From: Mesorhizobium sp. WSM3626
GTDB lineage: Bacteria > Pseudomonadota > Alphaproteobacteria > Rhizobiales > Rhizobiaceae
Assembly (NCBI RefSeq): GCF_000513935.1
Contig: NZ_AZUY01000026.1
Coordinates: 1 to 64,000, forward strand
DNA: 64,000 nucleotides
Direction: 5' to 3'
Below, in pieces: positions 1 to 8,725 of this stretch; the first letter of the stretch is position 1; each line of letters opens with the position of its first letter. The notes below the pieces were generated by a model. That model was not told where the DNA came from. It saw nothing but the letters and a program-made list of their open reading frames with translations, and made no database searches. A program made the translations under genes and the position numbers.

Positions 1-226
1 GCCCGCTGACATCCGAAACGGCGATTGCAATTGGCACCTGGTCGAGGAACTTCTTGAATTGTTCGCTTTCCAGCGCGCTGGCAAGGTCCGGCGTTTCGAG
101 CAACTGCTCGACCGTCTCCGCCTTATCTGAATTCGATGTCATCTGCTCATCCAGGAATTTTCTGATGCCATCAATATCAGCGACGCATTGCTCGGAATAT
201 CGCCAAAGCGGGATTGCTGGCATCAT
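1..226 (-). CDS. PAS-domain sensor protein, N-terminal part only
   Basis: Only the first 75 codons are visible; the rest lies beyond the window edge. The start ATG overlaps the stop of the upstream histidine kinase in an ATGA tetranucleotide (223-226), so the two are translationally coupled. The segment has an acidic helical lead and then a stretch ending FLDQVPIAIAVSDVSG, typical of the first strand of a PAS sensor domain in alphaproteobacterial histidine kinases. By context it is the third gene of a KaiC-kinase-PAS operon and would sense a signal and probably carry its own kinase domain. That last part is inference because the C-terminus is not seen. Confidence 0.7.
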   Translation of the reverse strand, partial: MMPAIPLWRYSEQCVADIDGIRKFLDEQMTSNSDKAETVEQLLETPDLASALESEQFKKFLDQVPIAIAVSDVSG

Positions 227-1266
227 GAGTAAGCCGGCACCAGCCTGCTCTCGCGCAATGGCAGCGCCATGGTGAAATGCAGGCCCTCCCGAAGATAATT
301 CAGCTGGATGCTGGCATCGCATTGAACGGCCACCACCTTCTCCAGCAGCGTCGTGCCGAAACCGCGCCGTGTTGGCGGCTCTACGTTGGGGCCGTCCAGT
401 TCCTTCCAGTCGAGATTGACGATCCGCGCGTCGCCCGACCTGCCCACTGACCAGCGCACGTCGAGCCGACCGAGCGGGCGCGAGAGCGCGCCGAACTTGG
501 AAGAGTTGGAGGCAAGTTCATGGAATGCCATGCCGACGGGGATCGCAATGTCGGCGATCAGCGAGACCTCGGGGCCTTCGAGCACGATGCGAGGCGTGTC
601 GCGCGTCTCGTAGTGGCGAAGCTCCCGCTCCAGCAGTTTGTGCAATGAAGCTGTCTGCCAATAATCGTCGGTCAGCATGGAGTGAGTGTCGGCCAGAGAG
701 ACGATCCGGGCCGAGAAGTCTCTCATGAAATCCTCGATGTTGCCGCTCGACTTGGCGGTTGCTCCCATCATAGCACGCACATTGGCAAGTGTATTCTTGA
801 CGCGATGATGCAACTCGCGGATGAGAAGCTTCTGACGGTCTGCAACCTCCTGCTTCTGTTCGATATAAGATTTGACTTCGAGCTGGCGGGCGCGGGCGCG
901 CAGCGCCGAGCGTACGGAATTGGTCAGGCTCGACGCCAGGAAGGGTCTCTCCAGTACGATAAGGTAGCGATCGAGAAAGGCCAGCCGCTGGTCGAAATCG
1001 GTCCCGCGCATCACCAAAAGCACGATCGGAAAATCCGACCATGCCGGCTGCTTTTCGACCCATGCCGCAAGGCGGCTTCGGTCCGCGTTGATCAGGGCCT
1101 CCTCGGCAACCACCAGACACTGAGCCTGATCCAGCAACGGCAAGGTGTCCTCTAGTGACGTGCAGATGTGCGCGTCGATCTTGCTCGCCGCCAAAATCGA
1201 GGCGGCAATCTGGGCGTCGCGTCCGACCGGAGTAAGCACCAGGACGGAGGTCTCCGCTGGACTCAC
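223..1266 (-). CDS. HWE-family sensor histidine kinase with degenerate receiver domain
   Basis: A 347-residue cytoplasmic kinase with no membrane segments. Residues 8-125 resemble a CheY-like receiver fold but lack a clear phosphoacceptor Asp pocket, so it is probably a pseudo-receiver. The dimerisation box at 151-160 reads ELHHRVKNTL, with His154 the likely phosphorylation site. The ATPase part has HELASNSSKFGAL (N-box, about 249-261) and the W-x-E triplet at 287-289 that defines HWE kinases, then a glycine-rich GFGTTLL near 303. In alphaproteobacteria HWE/HisKA2 kinases commonly feed the PhyR-NepR-EcfG general stress pathway. The 4-bp overlaps with the KaiC-like gene upstream and the PAS gene downstream indicate one operon. 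Confidence 0.88.
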   Translation of the reverse strand: MSPAETSVLVLTPVGRDAQIAASILAASKIDAHICTSLEDTLPLLDQAQCLVVAEEALINADRSRLAAWVEKQPAWSDFPIVLLVMRGTDFDQRLAFLDRYLIVLERPFLASSLTNSVRSALRARARQLEVKSYIEQKQEVADRQKLLIRELHHRVKNTLANVRAMMGATAKSSGNIEDFMRDFSARIVSLADTHSMLTDDYWQTASLHKLLERELRHYETRDTPRIVLEGPEVSLIADIAIPVGMAFHELASNSSKFGALSRPLGRLDVRWSVGRSGDARIVNLDWKELDGPNVEPPTRRGFGTTLLEKVVAVQCDASIQLNYLREGLHFTMALPLRESRLVPAYS

Positions 1267-2753
1267 GATGCCTTGTCCTTGAGCAGGTCGGACTGCTTGC
1301 CCTCAAAAAATGGCACGCCAGTCAGGATGCCGCGAAACTCCTCCAGCGGCACGCCCGCGGTAACGCCAGTGCCGCTGATCTTGAACTCGCGGATCGTATC
1401 CTCATGCGGACCGACACGCTTCTTGACCACCGAGATGGCGCGGCGTAGGCGCCCGCCGCTTTCGAAGAACCGCAGCAGCATGATGCCATCGCAGAGATAT
1501 GTCATGTCCACCGGCGCGGTCATGTGGCCGATCAGGCCGTGATTGGCCAGAAGCAGGATGGTGACCACGCCCTTCTGGTTGAGGTAAGTCAGGATTTCGT
1601 GCATCTGCAGCAGCAGGTGCTGCTCTTCCGACATGGCATTGAGATACCCGGTGAGGCTGTCGATGATGACCATTCTCACCTCCGATTGCTCCACCCCCGA
1701 CTGGATACGCGTCGACAACTCACCAGGCGAAAGCTCGGCCGGATCGATCTGCTCGAGCAGCAGCGACCCGTCGTTGGCGTAACGGGCAAAATCCAGGCCC
1801 AAGCCAGCCGCCCTGGCGAGGAAGATGCGCTTGGTTTCGTCGAACAGCAGCACCAGCACTCGCTCGCCGCGCGCAAGTGCTGCATGGGCGTAGGTGCTGG
1901 CGATGCTCGACTTGCCGATGCCGGAAGGCCCCATCAGCAACGTGCTTGTACCGCGATCGAGACCGCCACCGATCAGTGCGTCCAGGGAGCTTTTGCTTGT
2001 CGCCGGCGTGCCGTGCGCGCCCAGTTCGTGCTCGGAGGCGACAAGCCGCGGAAACACCACGACGCCACCGGCCCGGATGGCGAAGTCATGGAAGCCACCA
2101 CGGATCTGCACACCGCGCATCTTGATGACGCGCAGGCGCCGTCTTTCGCCGCCATAGGTCGGCGACAGCTGCTCCATTCGGATAACGCCATGGCTAATCG
2201 AATGCAGGTTGAGATCGTCATGCTCGGCAGTTAAGTCGTCGAGCAGCAGCACTGTGGCATTGTTGAGCAGAAAGAAGCTTTTCAGCGCAAGCACCTGCCG
2301 GCGGTAGCGCAAGGAGCCTTGCGACAGCAGCCGAATCTCCGACAGCGAATCGAACACCACCCGGTCCGGCTTTATGCGTTCTATCTCGGCAAGGGCCGAC
2401 TGCACGGTTTCGCCAAGCTCCAGGTCGGACGAATGCACCAGCGTCTGCAACTGAGAGGGGTCCAGGCTGAGCTCGGGCGGCACCAGTTCGAGGATCTCGA
2501 TGCCGTTCAGGTCCCAGCCATGGCGGTTGGCGACCGACAACAGCTCGCGCCTGCTCTCCGAGAGTGTAATGTAAAGGCATGTCTCGCCGTTGCGAGCGCC
2601 CTCGATCAGGAACTGCAGGCCGATCGTCGTCTTGCCGGATCCAGGCCTGCCCTCGACGAGATGAGAGCGGAACTTCGCATAGCCACCTCGAAGGACGTAA
2701 TCGAGACCTTCAACGCCGGAAGCGACTGGCGACGCATCGTCTTCTCTGTCCAC
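1263..2753 (-). CDS. KaiC-like double-domain RecA-family ATPase
   Basis: A 496-residue protein with two RecA/KaiC domains. The first has Walker A GRPGSGKTT and the second GPSGIGKSS, each followed by Walker-B-like hydrophobic strands (RVVFDSL and MVIIDSL). This is the architecture of cyanobacterial KaiC, but no KaiA or KaiB is nearby. In heterotrophic alphaproteobacteria such proteins act in stress or redox signalling with a partner kinase. I chose the GTG at 2753 over an in-frame upstream start because it has GAGGG about 7 bp before it and sits 28 bp after a perfect EcfG-type promoter. The 3' end overlaps the HWE kinase by 4 bp. Direct kinase partnership is inferred from the operon. Confidence 0.85.
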   Translation of the reverse strand: MDREDDASPVASGVEGLDYVLRGGYAKFRSHLVEGRPGSGKTTIGLQFLIEGARNGETCLYITLSESRRELLSVANRHGWDLNGIEILELVPPELSLDPSQLQTLVHSSDLELGETVQSALAEIERIKPDRVVFDSLSEIRLLSQGSLRYRRQVLALKSFFLLNNATVLLLDDLTAEHDDLNLHSISHGVIRMEQLSPTYGGERRRLRVIKMRGVQIRGGFHDFAIRAGGVVVFPRLVASEHELGAHGTPATSKSSLDALIGGGLDRGTSTLLMGPSGIGKSSIASTYAHAALARGERVLVLLFDETKRIFLARAAGLGLDFARYANDGSLLLEQIDPAELSPGELSTRIQSGVEQSEVRMVIIDSLTGYLNAMSEEQHLLLQMHEILTYLNQKGVVTILLLANHGLIGHMTAPVDMTYLCDGIMLLRFFESGGRLRRAISVVKKRVGPHEDTIREFKISGTGVTAGVPLEEFRGILTGVPFFEGKQSDLLKDKAS

Positions 2754-2781
2754 GTTAGCCCTCGCGTTTCGTGAACACCGT

Positions 2782-2806
2782 AACGGACCCGCGTGCCGAT
2801 GGTTCC
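2782..2806 (-). promoter_or_regulatory. EcfG-type general-stress promoter of the kaiC-like operon
   Basis: Read on the minus strand this is GGAAC, 16 bp, CGTT, an exact match to the alphaproteobacterial EcfG/RpoE2 consensus. The -10 element ends 28 bp before the GTG start of the KaiC-like gene, a spacing shared with several other sites in the window. Confidence 0.75.
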
Positions 2807-3399
2807 GCAGCCGGCTGCGCTCCACGACACGACCGGTCAACTCTGGCCTGCCGCTTTCGCCGGCGGCGGCCCGGTCTTGACGTCGAGGATCAGGGGCGGC
2901 TCTTCAAAGACGCGCCGGTGACGCATCAAACGGGAGGTGATGAAGACTGACGCACCGCCTGAGTCTGGCGCGCGGCGCGCGGCCACTAGCGACCTCAAGG
3001 CCTCCAAGAAAGGTTTGAGGCCAGGCGGTCAGTGGAAACTACTGCTGCGTTTGTTGCCGGCTGACTTCAGTCGGACTCCCTCTCGGCAAGACTTCACATA
3101 TCATTCCTGCAAAGGCATGTGGTCAGGGACGATCGTTTGCCTATGAGCTTGTAGAGACCCAGAAGTTCCGATGCTGCGCGGCGCACGAGTTCTCAAGCCT
3201 TTGGAGCTGGAGGTTCGATCGGCGTATGCGCGCCAATGCGGTTGGCCTCCGCCGTTGCGGCGTTGGCCGTAGTCCAGTCTCTAGACCTGTTGCTGAGCGA
3301 CTGCGCTAACGGCACAGCCGATGTCCGCGTCATCCACGTGCGAAGATAGAGCGTGAAGGTAGCCGACGTTATCGAGCGTAGCTCCCCTACAGTGGCCGT
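2807..3399. other. Intergenic stretch, no convincing gene
   Basis: Nearly 600 bp between the kaiC-like operon and the small gene ending at 3400. A 68-codon plus-strand reading frame from ATG 2940 has GGGAGG almost touching the start, too close for a normal ribosome binding site, and its product is unlike known families. I see no repeats or strong hairpins. Confidence 0.4.
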
Positions 3400-3738
3400 T
3401 CATAGCAACGCCCACGTGCTTGCATCGGAATCATCTCTTTGAAGTTCTGGACAGCGCCAAGACGCCCAACCGGATCCAAAGGGAGAGTAGGGACGCTTAA
3501 GCGGCTTGTTGAAATGGCTCGAATGTGGCTCTACGGCGCGTGAGCGCTTCCCCGCCCCGGGCGAACCTCGCGGATTGTCTGCTTTGAATCGCGCAACCAG
3601 TCGCCAAAGCTCCACCTCGTGGGCGTCCGCTAACTGCCTGGCGTGCTCTTTCGCTGCAGCGTCGTCCATGCAGGCAAGGTCGACCCCGCCCTTGAATTGA
3701 CCGTGTTCGTCCAGAACGTATAGCCGATAATGCGTCAT
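3400..3738 (-). CDS. Conserved hypothetical small protein
   Basis: A 112-residue soluble protein starting MTHYRLYVLDEHGQF. The first 55 residues (a short beta-strand core, an acidic DDAAAKEHARQLAD helix, then ELWRLVARF) have the pattern of short rhizobial proteins of unknown function that often occur near stress or polysaccharide genes. A longer in-frame extension upstream overlaps the isomerase gene and was rejected. The gene begins 13 bp after the stop of the heptose isomerase and may be the last gene of that operon. The C-terminal half after about residue 60 is low-complexity and less certain. Confidence 0.55.
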   Translation of the reverse strand: MTHYRLYVLDEHGQFKGGVDLACMDDAAAKEHARQLADAHEVELWRLVARFKADNPRGSPGAGKRSRAVEPHSSHFNKPLKRPYSPFGSGWASWRCPELQRDDSDASTWALL

Positions 3739-3751
3739 CGCTTGTTCTCGA

Positions 3752-4459
3752 TTAGGATTGCCAGCCCGCTTCGGCTGCAGCCTCATTTGGATTGATGCAC
3801 TGGGCAGCGCCGCCCGGTCGTTGCTGATCGCCCCACTTTTGGGTGCTTGCAAAACAAAGACACTGCATAACGACGTGACCGAACATAGAATGTATATCTT
3901 CCGCTAGTTGCATGTCATTCACGTTGACCCAAACCACGTGTTGGGCGATTTGCCTGAGCGTACCTCCGCCATATCCACAAAGACCCAACGTAACTGCGCC
4001 ATGATCATTAGCGTATCGAACGGCACGCAAAACGTTTTCCGAGTTTCCGCTTCCCGAAATTGCAATGACTAAGTCGCCCTCATTGAGAATGTTCTTCAGT
4101 TGCTCGACAAACACATCTTGGAAAGAAACATCATTCGCGTACGCGAATGTAAGGCCAACATTGTCGACCAGCGTCCGACCACGAAAGGGGCGTTTTGTAG
4201 ATAGATAGATACTCTTATTCCAGTCCGTGATGAAATGCAGCGCTGTCAGGGAACTGCCACCATTTCCAAGCGTGATGATCTGCTTTCCATCCTCCTGGGC
4301 GTGCGCGACCAAGGCCACTGCATTGTCAAAGCTTTTGTGGTCTAGTGAAGCCAGCACTATTTCAAGTTTCTTGAAATAAGCTTGGGCACTGCCGCCTACG
4401 GGGTTTGTTCGGCCTGCTCCGATATCGGTTGCTTGAGCACTTCCACCAAAATGTTTCAT
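3752..4459 (-). CDS. gmhA: Sedoheptulose-7-phosphate isomerase, SIS domain
   Basis: A 235-residue SIS-domain protein of the GmhA/phosphoheptose isomerase family, converting sedoheptulose 7-phosphate to D-glycero-D-manno-heptose 7-phosphate. The sugar-phosphate loops are visible: GNGGSS at 66-70, AISGSGNS at 133-140, and the C-terminal AEDIHSMFGH helix that carries the catalytic His region. The N-terminal 25 residues are extra and Gly/Ala-rich. The start ATG overlaps the stop of the heptose kinase gene in ATGA, so the two are coupled. It provides the first step for the kinase, phosphatase and nucleotidyltransferase encoded just upstream. Confidence 0.85.
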   Translation of the reverse strand: MKHFGGSAQATDIGAGRTNPVGGSAQAYFKKLEIVLASLDHKSFDNAVALVAHAQEDGKQIITLGNGGSSLTALHFITDWNKSIYLSTKRPFRGRTLVDNVGLTFAYANDVSFQDVFVEQLKNILNEGDLVIAISGSGNSENVLRAVRYANDHGAVTLGLCGYGGGTLRQIAQHVVWVNVNDMQLAEDIHSMFGHVVMQCLCFASTQKWGDQQRPGGAAQCINPNEAAAEAGWQS

Positions 4460-5457
4460 TGGACGGCCTCCGATGTCGGTTGATAATGGACGATGCGACT
4501 CCCGGCGAAATCAAACTTCACAGGGAAGTGCTTTAGCTCCCCGAGAGCAACTCTGATTGCGTCGTGGCGATCGGGAGGCGCGAAGAACATGAGAAAACCT
4601 CCCGCGCCTGCCCCGAGTAGCTTGCCGCCCGTAGCGCCTGCCTGCAACGCTGTCCGGTACCAGCCATCGATCGCATCATTCGTGATTTCTTCGGAGAGGC
4701 TCTTTTTTAAGACCCAATTCTCGTGGAGGATTTCGCCGAACGCGTTGAGATTACATTGATGCAGTTCATCACGAAGGTGATATGTGAGCTCGACCATCCG
4801 CCTGAGCGCTTTGCGCTTGTCCGGCGCTCTTGCGATGCCCTCCGACTGGCGCACGAGAATGTCGGACGCACTGCGCGTCATACCAGTGTAAAACACAAGA
4901 ACTTGCTTCTCGATTGAAGCAATAAATTCACGTGGACATATGACCGGCGACACCGAGACGCTATCATCTGAATGAAACTCGATAAGATTCAATCCGCCGA
5001 AGGCTGCGGCGTATTGATCCTGCCTCCCAATGGGCGCTCCACAGAGTTCGATCTCAATGCAACAACTATCAGCGCCGAGCTTTGCCTTCGAGACATATTG
5101 TCCCCGAAACGCGTTCAGCGCGTGCAGAAGGCCAACCGTAAAAGAGCTCGATGACCCAAGTCCTGTTCCCCTCGATGGAATATCGGCGATGGTTGTTATC
5201 TCGACGCCTCCGTGGATTCCAAGATAACCCATCGTCGCCCTTACGATTGGATGCTGGATATTCGCGACGCTCTCTACCTCTTCCGTTTTGGAGTAAGCGA
5301 TTCGGGTGCCGTTATCGAATTTACGGTTCACGTTCACGTAGACATACTTGTCGATAGCAACGCTCAGGACGGCGCCACCTTCCTCCCGATAGAAGGCAGG
5401 AAGATCGCTGCCACCCCCGACAAAGCTGACTCGAAGCGGCGTCTGGCTAATAATCAT
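4456..5457 (-). CDS. hddA: D-glycero-alpha-D-manno-heptose 7-phosphate kinase (GHMP family)
   Basis: A 333-residue GHMP kinase. It starts MIISQTPLRVSFVGGGSDLP, the usual HddA N-terminus, has the ATP-binding loop GTGLGSSSS at about 97-105, and ends with the GAGAGGFLMFF third GHMP motif. The expected reaction is phosphorylation of heptose 7-phosphate at C1 to the 1,7-bisphosphate. I start at 5457 because that ATG forms an ATGA overlap with the upstream three-domain gene; an in-frame ATG 42 bp further up lies inside that gene. It sits between the nucleotidyltransferase/phosphatase fusion and gmhA, completing the GDP-heptose route. Confidence 0.87.
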   Translation of the reverse strand: MIISQTPLRVSFVGGGSDLPAFYREEGGAVLSVAIDKYVYVNVNRKFDNGTRIAYSKTEEVESVANIQHPIVRATMGYLGIHGGVEITTIADIPSRGTGLGSSSSFTVGLLHALNAFRGQYVSKAKLGADSCCIEIELCGAPIGRQDQYAAAFGGLNLIEFHSDDSVSVSPVICPREFIASIEKQVLVFYTGMTRSASDILVRQSEGIARAPDKRKALRRMVELTYHLRDELHQCNLNAFGEILHENWVLKKSLSEEITNDAIDGWYRTALQAGATGGKLLGAGAGGFLMFFAPPDRHDAIRVALGELKHFPVKFDFAGSRIVHYQPTSEAVQ

Positions 5458-7379
5458 CCGACCGCCTCGATCAGTTCGATCGCCCGCAATTGGACGCAAT
5501 GATTAGCACTCGCCCGCGATGCAAGCACGATCGGCGCCTCATCCTCTTGGCGGGAACGGTAGATACTCGCTGCACCTTGCCGATGCACACCTCGCTGAGA
5601 GTATTCTCGCGTTACTCGGCATCTCCTCAGCTCCTCATCGATATCTACGAAGAACGTGTGTGCACGACCGCGCAAAACAACATCGGACAGCGAAAGGGCG
5701 ACGGCTCCGTCGACGACCAGGACGGTCTCCGGAGAAATGGTTATCTTTTCTGATCTCGGATGCGAAAGCCTGCTCAGCTGTCCGTAATGAGGCAGGTCAT
5801 GCGTTTTGCGGGAATGAACTCCCACCAAGCGACCCAGGGCCTTCCTCGCCTCGTCCACATTGTAGCGGCCAATCCCCGTTGGTTCGCGACCGGCGCCGGA
5901 GCGTATCCAGCGATCAAGAGCAACGACTTGCGCATCGAGGCCGCGGCCGCGAAGGACTTCCACAATAGCACTGGAAAGAGCGCTCTTGCCGCTCCGGGCG
6001 AGCCCTCCCACAAAACAAACATCGCCCGGCTTCACATGCGCGATCAGATCAGATGCTGTGTCTATCAAGAGCGGATGAACAGTGAGGATGAATTTGGCGG
6101 CCTCAAACAGATCTGAGACCGTATAGTCGGGCATGACCTGGTATTTTCTGTCCCACCCGCCTGCGCCCGTCTCGACTAGGATCGATCTGATGCCAGACCG
6201 TTTCGCGAGAGCGACGTCGGTAGAGGAATCGCCGATGATCCACGATTGACTGCGATCGATATTGAATGCCTCGACGGCCTTATCAACCATCCCGGTAGAA
6301 GGCTTGCGGCATTCACAGCGGATCTTCAGCGCTTCCACCTCACCAACAAAGCCGCGATCTGGATGGTGCGGGCAGAAATAGATGGCATCAACAAATGCTC
6401 CACTGCGGCCAAGCTCAGTTTCCATTTTGTTATGGATCATCCGCAGGTCTCGTACAGAGCAATCACCTCTCGCCACGACGGGTTGGTTGGTGACGACGAT
6501 TGTCCGGTATTCGGCCCTGTTGAAACAAGCGATAGCGGCCGCAGCTCCTTCAATCAATTCGAAGCGTTCGGGACGATCAATGTGTCCATGGTCAACATTG
6601 ATGCACCCATCCCTGTCCAAAAAGACGGCTTTCTGCGGGGAAGCGAGTGAGGCTTGAGCAATGCGGCCCGATTCGAAGTCGGCGCAAACCTTGTCCAGTC
6701 TCGTGGGGGTTCCCGCGTCTTTTATGTACTCAGGGCTGCTGTAGCTTCTAATTTCCGTGCCGGCCCGAAGCATTTCAGGAAATAGGTCTTTGCCAAAATC
6801 GAGCGGAGGTGCCGCCGCGCGCCACCGGAAAAGGGCCTGTTTTCGAATGTAATAAAGCGCTGCGCTGACCTTGTTTGGATAATAGCAATCTGGATCGTGA
6901 GGATATGGATGGAACGCGGTAACCATGCCTTCTTCCGATGTTTCTATCAGGTCGGAGTCGTGCGGATGGTCATTCGGGTGGGTGAAAATTGTTGCCGCTG
7001 CCGCTGTGTGTTTCTCATGGAAGGACTTAAACCGGGTCAGGTCGATGTCGAGCATTGTGTCGCCGTAGATCGTCAGGAAATCGTCGTCGAGCAGATCCAA
7101 AACGGCCAAAACTGCCCCAGCTGTCCCTCGAGGCGCTCCGTCATTTACGCAACGAACGTCAATTCCCCAATTCTTGCGCTGATTGCAAAATTCCATAATT
7201 TGATCGGCTGCGTGGTTCACCAGGATCAACATCCTCGTAATCCCGTGTTCCTTGGCGAGGAGGATTTGATGCTCAAGAAGCGGCTTGCCACCAATGTTGG
7301 CCAACGACTTAGGTAAATCACCGATCCGGCCCCTGAGCCGCGTGCCTCGACCACCCGCAAGTATAACGGCCTGCATCAC
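5454..7379 (-). CDS. Three-domain protein: heptose-1-P guanylyltransferase, GmhB-type phosphatase and P-loop kinase-like domain
   Basis: A 641-residue fusion. Residues 1-235 are a sugar nucleotidyltransferase (LAGGRGTRL near 7-15, YGDTMLDID near 105-113) of the HddC type. Residues 250-410 are a HAD phosphatase of the GmhB family: DRDGC at 255-259 gives the nucleophile, and Cys336, His338, Cys355 and Cys357 form the usual zinc loop. Residues 450-635 hold a P-loop, GGLARSGKS at 458-466, followed by a uridine-kinase-like fold with DR at 489-490 and a VVDGAVAL strand. The first two activities close the GDP-heptose pathway with HddA and GmhA. The substrate of the third domain is unknown; it may phosphorylate a sugar or nucleoside. 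ATGA overlaps occur at both ends. Confidence 0.85.
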   Translation of the reverse strand: MMQAVILAGGRGTRLRGRIGDLPKSLANIGGKPLLEHQILLAKEHGITRMLILVNHAADQIMEFCNQRKNWGIDVRCVNDGAPRGTAGAVLAVLDLLDDDFLTIYGDTMLDIDLTRFKSFHEKHTAAAATIFTHPNDHPHDSDLIETSEEGMVTAFHPYPHDPDCYYPNKVSAALYYIRKQALFRWRAAAPPLDFGKDLFPEMLRAGTEIRSYSSPEYIKDAGTPTRLDKVCADFESGRIAQASLASPQKAVFLDRDGCINVDHGHIDRPERFELIEGAAAAIACFNRAEYRTIVVTNQPVVARGDCSVRDLRMIHNKMETELGRSGAFVDAIYFCPHHPDRGFVGEVEALKIRCECRKPSTGMVDKAVEAFNIDRSQSWIIGDSSTDVALAKRSGIRSILVETGAGGWDRKYQVMPDYTVSDLFEAAKFILTVHPLLIDTASDLIAHVKPGDVCFVGGLARSGKSALSSAIVEVLRGRGLDAQVVALDRWIRSGAGREPTGIGRYNVDEARKALGRLVGVHSRKTHDLPHYGQLSRLSHPRSEKITISPETVLVVDGAVALSLSDVVLRGRAHTFFVDIDEELRRCRVTREYSQRGVHRQGAASIYRSRQEDEAPIVLASRASANHCVQLRAIELIEAVG

Positions 7380-8401
7380 AGGGGTCCTTCCTGCAGCGCG
7401 ACTTCTACGACGGCTTTTCGAACAGCGTCAGCCGAATCAAGCTGGGGCCGCCAGCCGAGCGCACGCAGTTTTGCTATGTCATAGGAAAACCGGGGAACAT
7501 CCCCCTTCCAACCGCGATCTTCGGCTCCGTATTCGATCCCCGCGCCCGGTGCGACAGCCTCGACAGTTGTTTCCGCTATAAAGCTAACGGTTACTCCTTT
7601 GTCCTCGGGACCGATATTGTAGTAGCCCAGCCGCTCGGACGCGTTTGCACGCAGATAGACAATCGCATCGATCAGATCATTGACATGAAGATATGCCTTA
7701 CGTTGCCGCCCCGATCCGAGGACATTCAGCTTATTTGGTGAGACCCTCAACTTTCTCACGAAATCAAGAATGACGCCATGTGTTGCTGGAACACCGATGA
7801 CGTTCGGAAAGCGAAAGATCAGGGCTCGAGCTAACCAGTTCTCAACGGCAGCGCTGATTAAGGCTTCTGATGCGAGCTTCATGGCCCCGTAATTGGAGAT
7901 GGGCAGCAGCGGCCCAACATCCTCTCTAATCGGAGCCTCCCCCAAATCGCCATAGACGGCTGAGCTGGATGCGAAGGCAAAGAAGGGAACCCGCGCCTCC
8001 TTCATCACGTCCAATAAGTTGAACGTGGATAAAAAGGTATCGCGTAGGTCAACGGAGGCATCGGCAATGCCTGCGGGAATGTCCGAATTGGCAGCCATGT
8101 GCCAGACTTCGGAAATCGGAATGCGACTGTGACAGTTCATAAAGCGGCTTGTCACGGCACCCGCGTCTGCGAGATCGACTTTCTCAAAAATAAAGCTCTC
8201 ACGCGTGGAAAGCTCGTTCAGGTTTTCCCGGGAACCTCGCGACAGGTTGTCAAAGCCAAAGACGGTATGTCCACGGTCAATAAAATTTCGTGCAAGCCTG
8301 CTTCCTACAAAGCCCGCAACTCCCGATACCAAAATGGCGTGCCGTTCACCCAATGCGATTGCTTCCTCTTGTGCCAAGCTCTCGGTTCTCAACGACAACA
8401 T
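7376..8401 (-). CDS. NAD-dependent nucleotide-sugar epimerase/dehydratase (extended SDR)
   Basis: A 341-residue extended short-chain dehydrogenase. The Rossmann motif GVAGFVG lies at 27-33, an active-site serine patch (ASSSAVYG) at 144-151, and the catalytic Y-x3-K at Tyr171 and Lys175. The family acts on UDP-, GDP- or dTDP-sugars. As the first gene of the coupled heptose operon (its stop overlaps the next start in ATGA) it may modify the GDP-heptose or its acceptor sugar; the exact substrate cannot be read from sequence. The 324 bp upstream probably hold the operon promoter. Confidence 0.82.
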   Translation of the reverse strand: MLSLRTESLAQEEAIALGERHAILVSGVAGFVGSRLARNFIDRGHTVFGFDNLSRGSRENLNELSTRESFIFEKVDLADAGAVTSRFMNCHSRIPISEVWHMAANSDIPAGIADASVDLRDTFLSTFNLLDVMKEARVPFFAFASSSAVYGDLGEAPIREDVGPLLPISNYGAMKLASEALISAAVENWLARALIFRFPNVIGVPATHGVILDFVRKLRVSPNKLNVLGSGRQRKAYLHVNDLIDAIVYLRANASERLGYYNIGPEDKGVTVSFIAETTVEAVAPGAGIEYGAEDRGWKGDVPRFSYDIAKLRALGWRPQLDSADAVRKAVVEVALQEGPL

Positions 8402-8725
8402 GCTTGCCAGCCTTCATCGCTGGAGACCGGGGAATTCGACCGAGCTCGGCGTCAAGCTCTGCGCTCGAAGACCTCATGCGTCTTGCTGAATCATCGCATG
8501 ATTTTCACCGGCCCGCGATCATTCCTCAGGAGTAGCCCCATTTTGCAAACCCCACCGGCTGATACCCGCTCGCCTTGCAGCGACCCGATAAGAGCGCCCG
8601 AGCTCAAGGCGTTCGGCGCATGGCACTGCCCAGATGGAAAGCAGGGTGCTGCCGCAGATCCTTGCGATCGTGCTGACTTGCAGAACTTCGCCGTTGCTGT
8701 CTCAGGCGCATTGCGTGGGTCTTGA
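8402..8725. other. Intergenic gap inside the polysaccharide locus
   Basis: No gene-like reading frame on the minus strand, and the plus-strand frame is a shadow. It separates two same-direction sugar-modifying genes and likely carries the promoter of the heptose operon, but I see no consensus element. Confidence 0.35.

Noticed and set aside
518..1306. 262-codon minus-strand frame overlapping the HWE kinase
   Set aside because: Arg/Pro-rich shadow of the real kinase frame.
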